NCBI RefSeq assembly: GCF_002150685.1
Contig: NZ_MSSW01000059.1
Coordinates: 1-64,000, forward strand
Reading direction: 5' to 3'
DNA: 64,000 nucleotides
Source: Algoriphagus antarcticus
GTDB taxonomy: Bacteria; Bacteroidota; Bacteroidia; Cytophagales; Cyclobacteriaceae
Part shown: piece after piece, positions 1 to 8,069 of the stretch
How the letters are laid out: every line of letters begins with the position of its first letter
Position numbering within the stretch: position 1 is the first letter of the stretch
Made by a program: the position numbers and the translations under genes
The notes under the pieces: model-generated
What the model was told of the DNA's origin: nothing
The model's input: only the letters and a program-made list of their open reading frames with translations
Database searches by the model: none

Positions 1-170
1 ATATATCTTCCTTCTTCAGAAATAGGCCAATACCTCACTTCAGTTGATCCACATTGCCCAGACCAAAATTCCAGAATATTATCCAATTACTCACTAAAAT
101 TACCCTAATGATATAACCGGTTTTCGAAGTAGCCCAGAATTCTTTACTTTTCATATTCATTCAGTTACCC

Positions 171-2912
171 ATGAATAATCTCAAAATAGCTGGCTTTCTT
201 ACCCTAGCCCTAATCATAGCCTTAGCTGGGTTTATGATTTTTGGCCAGGAAAAGGAAGTAGACTTCAGCACCCAGATCAAACCCATCCTAAATAAGAATT
301 GTATTTCCTGCCACGGAGGTGTAAAAAAGAACGGAGGATTCTCTGTGCTTTTCGAAGAAGAAGCTTTTGCCAACACAAAATCTGGCCACCCGGCAATTAT
401 CCCAGGAGATCCTAATGGCAGTGAAATGATCAAGCGCCTGATTGCTTCGGATCCCGAAGTGAGAATGCCTTATGAGCGATCACCACTTTCTGAGGAGGAA
501 ATAGAACTGCTAAAAACATGGATCAGACAGGGTGCTAAATGGGGTGAACATTGGGCCTATGATCCCGTCCAAGCTCCTCAAATCATTGAACAAAAAACTA
601 CCGCTGGATTCACTTCTGATAATAATCCATCTGTCACAAATACCATAGATGTATACGTAGGCAGAAAACTTGAAGAGCAAGAACTGGCTTTTTCAGAAGA
701 AGAAGCTCCCCTTAAATTACTCAGAAGAGTCGCACTTGATATCACAGGCTTACCTCCTACAGCCGATCTTGTGGAGCAGTATGCTTCCAAAAAAATCTCC
801 TACGAACAAGCAGTTGACAAGCTTCTCTCCTCGCCCACCTATGGAGAAAAATGGACGACTTGGTGGCTTGACCTCGCACGATATGCGGACACAAAAGGCT
901 ACGAACGCGATGTCTCCCGCACCATGTGGCCTTATCGCGATTATGTGATTCGTGCATTCAATGACGACAAACCATTTGATGAGTTCACTATCGAACAACT
1001 GGCGGGCGATTTACTTCCAAATCCCACAGAAGATCAGTTGGCGGCAACAGCTTTTCACCGCAATACCATGAACAATGATGAAGGCGGCACAAATGATGAG
1101 GAGTTTCGAGTAGCGGCTGTACTTGACCGAGTGGGCACAACGTACGAAGTATGGCAAAGCACCACGATGGCTTGTGTACAGTGCCATAGTCACCCGTATG
1201 ATCCTATCCGACACGAGGAGTTTTATCAGTCAGCGGCTTTTTTCAATAATTCACGAGACGAAGACACACACGACGAGGAACCTAGACTGAGGTTTTTCTC
1301 ACCTGAAGAGAAAACTGAAATTGAGTCTGTACTCACTTGGGTCAAAGAAAATGAAAGTGCAAAAGCTGCTGTGGATCGCAAAAACTTCATGACTTATCTT
1401 GAGCCTAAGTATCCTTCTCACAATGCTGTCGACTTCAACAATGCAGAACTCATTGATACCAAATGGCTTGGAATTCAAGCCAATGGATCTGCGTACTTGA
1501 GAAAGGTAGATACACGCGGCTCAGATCAGATGCTAATGCACTATGGCTCTGGCCTTGACGGAAGCAAGATGACGATCCGAAATGGAGGCCCTGAAGGAGA
1601 AGTTCTGGCAGATTTTCAAATCAATAAAACAAGCGGCGACATCATTCGTGCAATCGCCCTGAAACCTACAACTGGCCTTATTGATCTTTACTTAGAGGTC
1701 AAAAACTCGCGTGTAACGTCCGATCAAAACGCCGCCAAATTTGTTTGGTTTGCCTTTGTACCCTCTCTCGCAGGAAAAGACAAACCTGGTTTCAAGGATA
1801 TTCAGAATTCATGGGAAACAGCCTTGAATTTCAGGGGGACTAAGCTTCCGATCATGATCGAAAATCCTGCCTATATGGCTAGGGAAACAAACGTTTTTGA
1901 TCGGGGAAACTGGATGTCTCTGGGAGAAAAAGTAAATCCAGAAACACCAAAAACTCTGAATAATTGGAATCCAGAATGGTCTAATGACCGATTAGGTTTC
2001 GCCTATTGGCTGACTGACAAGGAAAACCCACTTACGTCCAGAACTTTGGTAAACCGAATTTGGGATCAGCTTTTTGGTCGCGGAATCGTAAGTTCGTTGG
2101 AGGATATGGGTACGCAATCTGATCCTCCTTCTCATCCTGAATTACTCGATTATTTGGCATGGAAGACGATGAATGAGTACGATTGGAGCATCAAAAGCTT
2201 GATTCGCGAAATAGTCATTTCTTCTACCTACAAACAGTCGTCCGCCCTTTCAGAGGAGCTTTACAAAAAAGATCCGCAAAACAAATGGTATGCCCGAGGG
2301 CCAAGATTCAGATTAAGCGCAGAGCAAGTTCGGGATCAGGCATTGGCCGTTGCTGGATTGCTTAGCGATAAAATGTACGGTCCTGGAGTCAAACCACATC
2401 AACCCGAGGGCATTTGGCAAACAGTTTATAATGGTGATTCATGGACAGAAAGTACAGGAGAAGATGCGCATAGACGAGGGATTTACACGTTTTTGAAGCG
2501 AACAAGCCCTTATCCTTCCTTTATCTCTTTTGATGCTGCCAGCCGAGAGGTTTGCCTAAGCAGAAGAATTGTGACTAACACGCCGCTTCAGGCTTTGGTC
2601 ACGCTAAATGACCCCGTTTATCTTGAAGCAGCTTATTATCTAGCTGCCGATATGATCAAGCAAGACGCTGCAAAACCAGAAAAAGGCATTGCTTACGGCT
2701 ATCAAAAACTAGTTCTGAATCCTATCTCAGAGTTAAAACTAGAGACACTCTCCAACCTTTATGACGAAGCGCTAGCCGAATACAAAAGCAAACCTGAGTC
2801 ATTGGTAGCATTCTTTACCACGAAAGATAAATCAACAAATCCTGAGCAAGCTGCCATGTCTGTGGTCGCAAATGCACTGCTGAATATGGACGAATTCTTA
2901 ACCAAACCTTGA
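171..2912 (+). CDS. PSD1/planctomycete cytochrome C domain protein (DUF1549-DUF1553)
   Basis: Secreted 913-residue protein with an N-terminal signal or anchor (residues 1-25). A PSCyt1 cytochrome-like domain follows at about 32-120, with CISCH at 44-48 and a possible axial Met in VRMPYE (M99). PSCyt2/DUF1549 lies at about 157-365 and carries a second heme-type motif, CVQCHSHPYDP, from C335. The middle (about 430-600) looks like a beta-rich binding module. DUF1553 (about 640-890) ends with the typical NTPLQALVTLNDP stretch. Such proteins abound in Planctomycetes and occur in marine Bacteroidota, usually next to DUF1501 as here; their reaction is not established, but oxidation of polysaccharide-derived substrates is commonly proposed. 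It is the first gene of a + strand cluster running to 6882. TACTTTTC at 145-152 could be a weak -7 element. Confidence 0.93.
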   Translation: MNNLKIAGFLTLALIIALAGFMIFGQEKEVDFSTQIKPILNKNCISCHGGVKKNGGFSVLFEEEAFANTKSGHPAIIPGDPNGSEMIKRLIASDPEVRMPYERSPLSEEEIELLKTWIRQGAKWGEHWAYDPVQAPQIIEQKTTAGFTSDNNPSVTNTIDVYVGRKLEEQELAFSEEEAPLKLLRRVALDITGLPPTADLVEQYASKKISYEQAVDKLLSSPTYGEKWTTWWLDLARYADTKGYERDVSRTMWPYRDYVIRAFNDDKPFDEFTIEQLAGDLLPNPTEDQLAATAFHRNTMNNDEGGTNDEEFRVAAVLDRVGTTYEVWQSTTMACVQCHSHPYDPIRHEEFYQSAAFFNNSRDEDTHDEEPRLRFFSPEEKTEIESVLTWVKENESAKAAVDRKNFMTYLEPKYPSHNAVDFNNAELIDTKWLGIQANGSAYLRKVDTRGSDQMLMHYGSGLDGSKMTIRNGGPEGEVLADFQINKTSGDIIRAIALKPTTGLIDLYLEVKNSRVTSDQNAAKFVWFAFVPSLAGKDKPGFKDIQNSWETALNFRGTKLPIMIENPAYMARETNVFDRGNWMSLGEKVNPETPKTLNNWNPEWSNDRLGFAYWLTDKENPLTSRTLVNRIWDQLFGRGIVSSLEDMGTQSDPPSHPELLDYLAWKTMNEYDWSIKSLIREIVISSTYKQSSALSEELYKKDPQNKWYARGPRFRLSAEQVRDQALAVAGLLSDKMYGPGVKPHQPEGIWQTVYNGDSWTESTGEDAHRRGIYTFLKRTSPYPSFISFDAASREVCLSRRIVTNTPLQALVTLNDPVYLEAAYYLAADMIKQDAAKPEKGIAYGYQKLVLNPISELKLETLSNLYDEALAEYKSKPESLVAFFTTKDKSTNPEQAAMSVVANALLNMDEFLTKP

Positions 2913-2913
2913 T

Positions 2914-3033
2914 ATGAAATCGAGCGAGACTAAAGCGTCAAACAATGAGATGATTATCAGAAATGCGAGATTCTACCGAATTAAGTTCGGGACTAGCTAT
3001 AAGACCTATAAAAATCAAATTATAAACACATGA
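2914..3033 (+). CDS. Mini-ORF 1 (39 aa), possible small protein in a coupled array
   Basis: Starts one base after the upstream TGA and ends in an ATGA overlap with the next mini-ORF. It encodes a basic 39-residue peptide beginning MKSSETK, with ARFYRIKF in the middle and NQIINT at the end. It aligns in frame with the next mini-ORF (shared MKSS-x-TK, N, M, ARF, NQII), the length difference being exactly 24 bases. No known family was recognised. It could equally be a non-coding repeat that happens to be open, so translation is unproven. Confidence 0.35.
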   Translation: MKSSETKASNNEMIIRNARFYRIKFGTSYKTYKNQIINT

Positions 3034-3121
3034 AATCGAGCAAGACGAAAGTGCTATACAATAGGATGAATATTTGCCAAGCGAGATTCCATACGTCCTT
3101 TGAAAATCAAATTATAATCGG
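2914..3121 (+). repeat. Imperfect tandem repeat, units of 116 and 92 bp
   Basis: Two diverged copies lie head to tail at 2914-3029 and 3030-3121. Both open with ATGAAATCGAGC, both carry GCGAGATTC in the middle, and both close with AAAATCAAATTATAA. The second lacks 24 bases between the last two blocks. Each unit is one base short of a multiple of three, which keeps an ATGA start/stop overlap at every junction. Confidence 0.8.
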
Positions 3122-3125
3122 ATGA
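3030..3125 (+). CDS. Mini-ORF 2 (31 aa), possible small protein in a coupled array
   Basis: Starts inside the stop of mini-ORF 1 (ATGA) and its own stop overlaps the ATG of the DUF1501 gene in the same way (ATGA at 3122-3125). The peptide begins MKSSKTK, contains QARFHTSF and ends NQIIIG, so it is a shorter in-frame relative of mini-ORF 1. A ribosome could pass from the DUF1553 gene through both mini-ORFs to DUF1501 by re-initiation. Whether a peptide is made is unknown. Confidence 0.35.
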   Translation: MKSSKTKVLYNRMNICQARFHTSFENQIIIG

Positions 3126-4627
3126 AAAATCTCGATAAAATGCTCGTTGATTTTGCGCAGCAAAAGCTGGAAAAGCAAACAAGAAGGCATTTCCTGATGG
3201 ATTGTGTCTCTAAAGTTGGCGGCCTGGCAATGGCTCCGTTGATGTTTGGTTGCGATACGGGTTCCTCAGCAAGCTCAGGAGGATTAAATCTAAGTCAGCG
3301 GGATCTAAATCCACTTTCGCCTTTGCCACCGCCTTTCGGGGCCAAAGCAAAATCAATCATTTACCTGCACATGGCAGGTGCGCCATCACAACTGGAGCTA
3401 TTTGATTATAAGCCTGAGTTGGCTAAGTATCACAATCAGCCCTGCCCTCAGTCTTTATTGGAAGGAAAGAAATTCGCCTTCATCCGTGGAGTTCCCAATC
3501 TATTGGGGCCACAAGCTAATTTTTCCCAGCATGGTGAGTCTGGTGCATGGATTTCAGATTACATGCCTCACTTTCAAAAAATGGCTGATGAAGTTTCCTT
3601 TTTGAAAGCGGTGCATACCGATCAATTCAATCATGGCCCTGCGCAACTTTTGATGCAAACGGGAAGCCCAAGACTTGGTCGTCCCAGCTTAGGAAGTTGG
3701 GTGACTTATGGTCTGGGTACAGAAAATCAAAATCTCCCAGGCTTTGTGGTACTTACTTCTGGGGGAAAAACTCCTGATGCAGGCAAAAGCGTTTGGGGAA
3801 GTGGTTTTTTGCCTTCCGTCTATCAAGGAGTACAGTGCAGATCCAAAGGCGACCCAGTGCTGTACTTAGACGATCCAGAAGGAATGTCCCGAAACCTGAA
3901 GAAAAACGTCATTGATGCAATCAATACAGTCAATAAAGAGGAGTTTGATGCTTACGGTGACCCAGAGATTCTCGCTAGAATCAATCAATACGAAATGGCT
4001 TACCGCATGCAAATCGAAGTGCCCGAAGTCATGAATATCAATGACGAGCCGGCATCTATTCATGAGTTGTACGGCACTAAACCAGGCGAAGAATCCCTTG
4101 CAAACAATTGCCTACTCGCTAGAAAACTAGTAGAAAAAGGCGTTCGATTTGTCCAGTTGTATGATTGGGGCTGGGATACGCATGGAACCTCTCATGACGG
4201 ATCGATTGACATGGGACTAAGAAATAAATGCCGTGAAATGGATAGACCAGTTTCCGCTTTACTACTCGATTTGAAACAAAGGGGAATGCTCGAAGACACG
4301 TTGGTAGTCTGGGGCGGTGAGTTTGGCAGAACTCCTATGCAGGAAAACCGAGAAGGTAAAACACAAAGCTTCCTAGGTAGAGATCATCATGGAGATGCCT
4401 TTACTATGTGGATGGCAGGTGGCGGGATCAAACCTGGGGTTTCCTACGGCAGAACAGATGACTTTGGATTTTCAGGCATAGAGGACAGAGTTTCGGTTCA
4501 TGACATTCATGCCACTATTCTACATTTGATGGGTTTTGACCATGAAAAGTTTACCTATGATTTCCAAGGACGCCCTTTCCGATTGACGGATGTGGAAGGC
4601 GAATTGATCAATAAAATATTAGCTTAA
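3122..4627 (+). CDS. DUF1501 family protein, Tat-type exported lipoprotein
   Basis: 501 residues. The N-terminus has a twin-arginine signal (TRRHFLMD, R21-R22) followed by a hydrophobic stretch and a lipobox-like LMFGC with C44, suggesting a folded protein exported by Tat and possibly lipid-anchored. The DUF1501 body (about 55-495) has a sulfatase/phosphatase-like fold and contains WGGEFGRTPM and GRDHHGDAFTMWMAGGG with conserved His/Asp, plus an early HMAGAPSQLELFDYKP block. DUF1501 proteins regularly pair with DUF1553 cytochromes, as here, and may form a complex; no substrate is proven. The ATG overlaps the stop of the second mini-ORF, so translation may be coupled. Confidence 0.93.
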   Translation: MKNLDKMLVDFAQQKLEKQTRRHFLMDCVSKVGGLAMAPLMFGCDTGSSASSGGLNLSQRDLNPLSPLPPPFGAKAKSIIYLHMAGAPSQLELFDYKPELAKYHNQPCPQSLLEGKKFAFIRGVPNLLGPQANFSQHGESGAWISDYMPHFQKMADEVSFLKAVHTDQFNHGPAQLLMQTGSPRLGRPSLGSWVTYGLGTENQNLPGFVVLTSGGKTPDAGKSVWGSGFLPSVYQGVQCRSKGDPVLYLDDPEGMSRNLKKNVIDAINTVNKEEFDAYGDPEILARINQYEMAYRMQIEVPEVMNINDEPASIHELYGTKPGEESLANNCLLARKLVEKGVRFVQLYDWGWDTHGTSHDGSIDMGLRNKCREMDRPVSALLLDLKQRGMLEDTLVVWGGEFGRTPMQENREGKTQSFLGRDHHGDAFTMWMAGGGIKPGVSYGRTDDFGFSGIEDRVSVHDIHATILHLMGFDHEKFTYDFQGRPFRLTDVEGELINKILA

Positions 4628-4634
4628 CATCTGC

Positions 4635-5507
4635 ATGCTTACTCGAATCACCTGCCTATTTCTCCTATTTCTAGTTTTTCTTTCTCCAGTATTTGCCCAG
4701 CAAAAAATTCTTTTCTTCCAAACTGATTGGGGGAATAAGCTATCTATGGATGAGTTTCTAAAACGCGCCAAAAATGACGGATATGACGGTGTAGAACTTT
4801 GGTTTCCTAACTCACAAGAAATTCAAGAAGAATTAAAAGCTGGACTTGAAAAATATGATCTGAAAATCATATTCCTTCATGGCACAAATAAAGGACTTCC
4901 TTATGAGGAAGGACTCAAAGCTTATGAAGATGGATTGCAACCAATAATCGCGTGGAATCCTGTCAAAATCAACTCTCATACGGGTTCAGACTACTGGACT
5001 TTGGAAGAGAATAAAGCGTTCATCGATGTAACTACTAAAGCCAGCAAGGAATCAGGAATTCCCATCGTCCACGAAACTCACCGTAGCCGCTTTTCATTCA
5101 ATGTCCCACTTACTGTAGAGATGGTGAAGCAAGCTCCCGATTTACGACTGAACCTTGACATTAGTCATTGGATGGTGGTTCATGAGCGATTAATAGGTTT
5201 GAAAGATCCATTGCTACAGCAAATCCTTCCTCGTGTAGATCACATTCATGCGCGTGTTGGTTTTGCCGAAGGCCCACAAGTCAATAATCCCGCTGCTCCA
5301 GAATGGAAATCGGCGCTTGACATACATCTTGATATTTGGGAAAATATCATCCGAAATTCAGATCATGAAGTCTATTCAATCACCACAGAGTTTGGCCCTC
5401 CACCTTATTTGCCCACCGTTCCGTTTTCGAATGTACCCATCGCAGACCAATGGGAAGCCAATGTTTTTATCATGAAAGCCATTAAAGAACGCTTCGCAAA
5501 TGATTGA
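4635..5507 (+). CDS. Secreted sugar phosphate isomerase/epimerase-like TIM barrel
   Basis: 290 residues with a clear signal peptide ending near SPVFAQ (about residue 21). The rest matches the xylose-isomerase-like / AP endonuclease 2 TIM-barrel family. Likely metal and substrate residues lie in FLHGTNKG, VHETHRSR, NLDISHW, HIHARV and TTEFGPPPY. Members act on sugars, inositols or related compounds; an exported copy suggests an unphosphorylated sugar in the periplasm. The gene starts 7 bp after DUF1501 and overlaps the next gene by 8 bp, so it belongs to the same operon. The actual substrate cannot be read from the sequence. Confidence 0.9.
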   Translation: MLTRITCLFLLFLVFLSPVFAQQKILFFQTDWGNKLSMDEFLKRAKNDGYDGVELWFPNSQEIQEELKAGLEKYDLKIIFLHGTNKGLPYEEGLKAYEDGLQPIIAWNPVKINSHTGSDYWTLEENKAFIDVTTKASKESGIPIVHETHRSRFSFNVPLTVEMVKQAPDLRLNLDISHWMVVHERLIGLKDPLLQQILPRVDHIHARVGFAEGPQVNNPAAPEWKSALDIHLDIWENIIRNSDHEVYSITTEFGPPPYLPTVPFSNVPIADQWEANVFIMKAIKERFAND

Positions 5508-6882
5508 TTTTATCTTGCCATTATTTGGGAGGTTTCATCCGATTTTGGTTCACATGCCGATTGGCTTCTTGGTGTTTGGCGTGATCCTGATTTTTTGGGC
5601 TGGAAAAAAGTATTCAGTTTATTCGCCTATTATCCAACTAGCCTTTCTACTGGGTGGTATTTCAGCTCTACTGGCTAGTATTAGCGGTTTTCTCCAGTAT
5701 CAAAATGAAGGATATAGCTGGGACACGGTTAAGTTCCACCTCATTTTAGGAATCTTCACTACCCTACTTTCCTTTGGTCTGTGGTATCATCTGAAAAGGG
5801 CTGCGGCTACTCCAACAAAGCTGAAAATCAAAGGAGCCAGCTTTATGATGATATTAACACTCACAGGCCATCTAGGTGGAAGTATCACCCATGGTGATGA
5901 TTATTTCACCGAAGTTTTACCTCCTGAACTACAAGCCTTTCTTGGCGGAGAAACAAGCTATGCTGAGCCTCTTGAACTCCCTGCCGACAACTGGGAAGAG
6001 GTGGAATTCTACACTGGTGCAATACAACCAATATTAGATCAGAACTGCAAAAGCTGCCATAACCCTAAAAAGCTCAAAGGGGAATTGGATCTGAGTACGT
6101 TCAAAGGAATTCAAAAAGGCGGTGAAGACGGTGAGATTCTAGAAGGCCAAAATCCCGAGAAAAGCGCACTATTCGCCAGATTGATTCTGCCAGAAGATGA
6201 TGATGACCACATGCCTCCAAAAGATAAGCGTCAACCAAGAAAAGAGGAGATCGAATTAATCAAAGCTTGGATTGAATCGGGATCTTCCGAAAAAGCAAAA
6301 CTTGGAGAATCGTCAATTAACGTGAGTATGGTAGAGCCATTCTTCAAAAAGAATGAGAAACCATTTTATCCTGTCGTTGAGGTTGCAAAGCTTCCGCTGG
6401 ATTCCATCTCCATACTCAGAGATCAGGGCTTTTTCGCAGAAGTAGTAAAAAAAGACTCTCCCTTATTGAAAATCAGCTGTGTTAATTTTCCAGCATTTTC
6501 TGATTCAGATTGGCAGCTACTCCAATCCGCAAAAGATCAGATCGTCTACTTGGATCTGACTGGAACTGCTATAACTGATTCTATTTTAGAGCAAATTGCT
6601 ACACTTCCTCACCTGACAGTTTTGAAGCTTAATCAGACTTCTATTGAAGGCGTTGGCATGGAGAAATTAGTTGGGAATAAAAATTTGAAACTGCTATATA
6701 TCAATGACACTAAGGTCACTTTTGACAAGTTAGGGTCTCTGGACGGCCACCCAACATTAGAAAAAGTATTTGCTTTTGACTCTCCGGCTGCTGATTCAGG
6801 GAGATCTTCGCAATTTAGCTTTCACCTGGAAACGGGGAATCTCAGCTTGCCTCCTTTGGCGACGGATACAATTGTGTATTGA
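5500..6882 (+). CDS. DUF2231 membrane protein with cytochrome c domain and LRR-like tail
   Basis: 460 residues. The first 135 contain about four membrane helices of the DUF2231 type (FGRFHPILVHMPIGFLVFGV at the start). A PSCyt1-type heme domain follows, with CKSCH (C183, C186, H187) and a possible axial Met in DHMPP (M238). The C-terminal third (about 340-420) has leucine-rich-like repeats (LDLTGTAITD, LKLNQTSIEG, LYINDTKV). This looks like the membrane electron carrier of the cluster, able to take electrons from the secreted upstream proteins (inference). It overlaps the isomerase gene by 8 bp and is the last gene before a repeat-rich spacer. Confidence 0.9.
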   Translation: MIDFILPLFGRFHPILVHMPIGFLVFGVILIFWAGKKYSVYSPIIQLAFLLGGISALLASISGFLQYQNEGYSWDTVKFHLILGIFTTLLSFGLWYHLKRAAATPTKLKIKGASFMMILTLTGHLGGSITHGDDYFTEVLPPELQAFLGGETSYAEPLELPADNWEEVEFYTGAIQPILDQNCKSCHNPKKLKGELDLSTFKGIQKGGEDGEILEGQNPEKSALFARLILPEDDDDHMPPKDKRQPRKEEIELIKAWIESGSSEKAKLGESSINVSMVEPFFKKNEKPFYPVVEVAKLPLDSISILRDQGFFAEVVKKDSPLLKISCVNFPAFSDSDWQLLQSAKDQIVYLDLTGTAITDSILEQIATLPHLTVLKLNQTSIEGVGMEKLVGNKNLKLLYINDTKVTFDKLGSLDGHPTLEKVFAFDSPAADSGRSSQFSFHLETGNLSLPPLATDTIVY

Positions 6883-6888
6883 GTTTTT

Positions 6889-6913
6889 CTCGCGGCGGCG
6901 CAACGGCGCAACG
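6889..6913 (-). repeat. GC-rich dispersed repeat (family B), copy 1
   Basis: Read on the minus strand it contains CGTTGCGCCGTTGCGCCGCC. A related copy lies inverted at 7054-7074, and others at 42692-42712 and 54716-54732. It stands out as very GC-rich in an AT-rich spacer, and the copies carry no reading frame of their own. Confidence 0.7.
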
Positions 6914-7053
6914 TCTGGTTCCTTTAAGTATTTTAGCCTCGAAGGAATTATCAGAGGTTTTCTAATCCTACCCGATACTATTACTTTATAAAAGCAGGTT
7001 GGTAAATTCTCGGATAAAGCTTCTGGATTGTAAATTCCGAAGAGCAGCAAAAA

Positions 7054-7074
7054 CGTTGCGCCACCGCGCCGTTG
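7054..7074 (+). repeat. GC-rich dispersed repeat (family B), copy 2
   Basis: Begins CGTTGCGCCACCGCGCC and ends GTTG. It differs by one base from the copy at 42692-42712 and is inverted relative to the copy at 6889-6913. The two copies bracket the 170-bp spacer between the DUF2231 gene and the convergent YffB-like gene, so they could pair in RNA. Confidence 0.7.
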
Positions 7075-7083
7075 AGAGAGCTT

Positions 7084-7437
7084 CTATTTCAAATGCCCCG
7101 CTATCTCCTCTGAATCAAAACCCAAACTCAGACTTCCGTCTTTATAAACAATCACAGGACGCTTGATCATACTTGAGTTTTCTTCTAAAATCGGAATCGC
7201 CGTCTCCTCATTTTCAAGGGCTGATTTTTGCTCATCACTCATCTTACGATAGGTTGTTCCTTTCTTATTTACCAGAGAGGCAAGATCAGTTTTCTCCAAA
7301 AAGCCTTCTAAAAGTGGCGCATCAGGCTTTTGCTTTTTATAGTCGATGAACTCGTATTCCACTCCTTTTTCCACAAGGAAATCGAAGGTTTTCTTCATCG
7401 TGTTGCAATTCTTAATTCCGTAGACTTTGATGGACAT
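7084..7437 (-). CDS. ArsC/Spx-family protein, YffB-like
   Basis: 117 residues, the usual length for the thioredoxin-fold arsenate reductase-like family. YGIKNCNTMKK near the N-terminus holds a single Cys (C11), TTYRKM lies in the middle and SMIKRPVIVY in the second half, all as in E. coli YffB. Classical ArsC uses this Cys with a downstream Arg to reduce arsenate with glutathione; YffB-type members have no proven substrate. It stands alone, convergent with the DUF2231 gene. Confidence 0.88.
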   Translation of the reverse strand: MSIKVYGIKNCNTMKKTFDFLVEKGVEYEFIDYKKQKPDAPLLEGFLEKTDLASLVNKKGTTYRKMSDEQKSALENEETAIPILEENSSMIKRPVIVYKDGSLSLGFDSEEIAGHLK

Positions 7438-7504
7438 GAGATTTTTATTTATTGATTTTACTAGTTGGAATTATACCTGTTGACCTAATTACCTTGGTTC
7501 ATTG

Positions 7505-7600
7505 ACTGGAAGACTGATGACGGGTTACCAAAGTGGCCCCAAAATCAATACTTTTCGTGATCCTATGATCGCATCATTTATTTACTGACAAGAAAACAGA
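7505..7600 (+). repeat. About 100-bp dispersed element (family A), copy upstream of hicB-like gene
   Basis: Starts CTGGAAGACTGATGACGGG, continues into CCAAAGTGGCCC, and ends TTTACTGACAAGAAAACAG. The same two blocks at the same spacing occur at 50951-51045 (same orientation) and, reversed, at 46507-46602. The start block alone occurs at 11175-11210. All copies are intergenic. Confidence 0.65.
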
Positions 7601-7676
7601 TATGCTTGAATATCTTATTTTTCTGACAGTTTTATCACCAAATAGTTAAAGAAACCCATTTTAAACTCTCTAAGCA

Positions 7677-7886
7677 ATGAGCAAATACGGAGTCTTCGTT
7701 TATTGGAGTGATCAGGACGAGTGCTTTGTATCAGAAGTCCCTGAACTTCCCTCTATCAAAACACATGGTGATAACCAAACAGAGGCATTGGAAAATGCTC
7801 AGCAAGCAATTAAACTTTGGGTTAAAGTAGCAAAAGAGGATGGGATGAAAATACCAAAACCAAAAGGCAAACTACAATATGCTTAG
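7677..7886 (+). CDS. HicB-like antitoxin-family protein, apparently orphan
   Basis: 69 residues with the HicB N-terminal fold: FVYWSDQDECFVSEVPELPSIKTHGDNQTEAL is the family signature, followed by a helix (NAQQAIKLWVKVAKEDG) and a short IPKPKG tail. HicB proteins normally neutralise the HicA mRNA interferase. No HicA-like gene (about 60 aa) was found in the 239 bp upstream or 183 bp downstream, and no C-terminal DNA-binding domain is present. Orphan HicB-fold proteins are common in bacteria; the function here is unknown. Confidence 0.85.
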   Translation: MSKYGVFVYWSDQDECFVSEVPELPSIKTHGDNQTEALENAQQAIKLWVKVAKEDGMKIPKPKGKLQYA

Positions 7887-8069
7887 CTTGACTTTTGGTT
7901 CGCAAAAGATTTCAATCCCCTTTTTACCATGAAGAAATGTCATCCAAATACTCAAAACAATTCTCAGAAAATCTCAGCTAAATATGGTGAGAAGCTTCCA
8001 AATGAAGTTGCTTAAAAACTTCAAGAATAAGTTTCAAAAGATCGATCTGAGTGATCAACAAATAAAACT

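Noticed and set aside
7887..8069. HicA toxin downstream of the hicB-like gene
   Set aside because: The only frame there (28 codons from 7929) lacks the HicA size and the GSHH-type motif.
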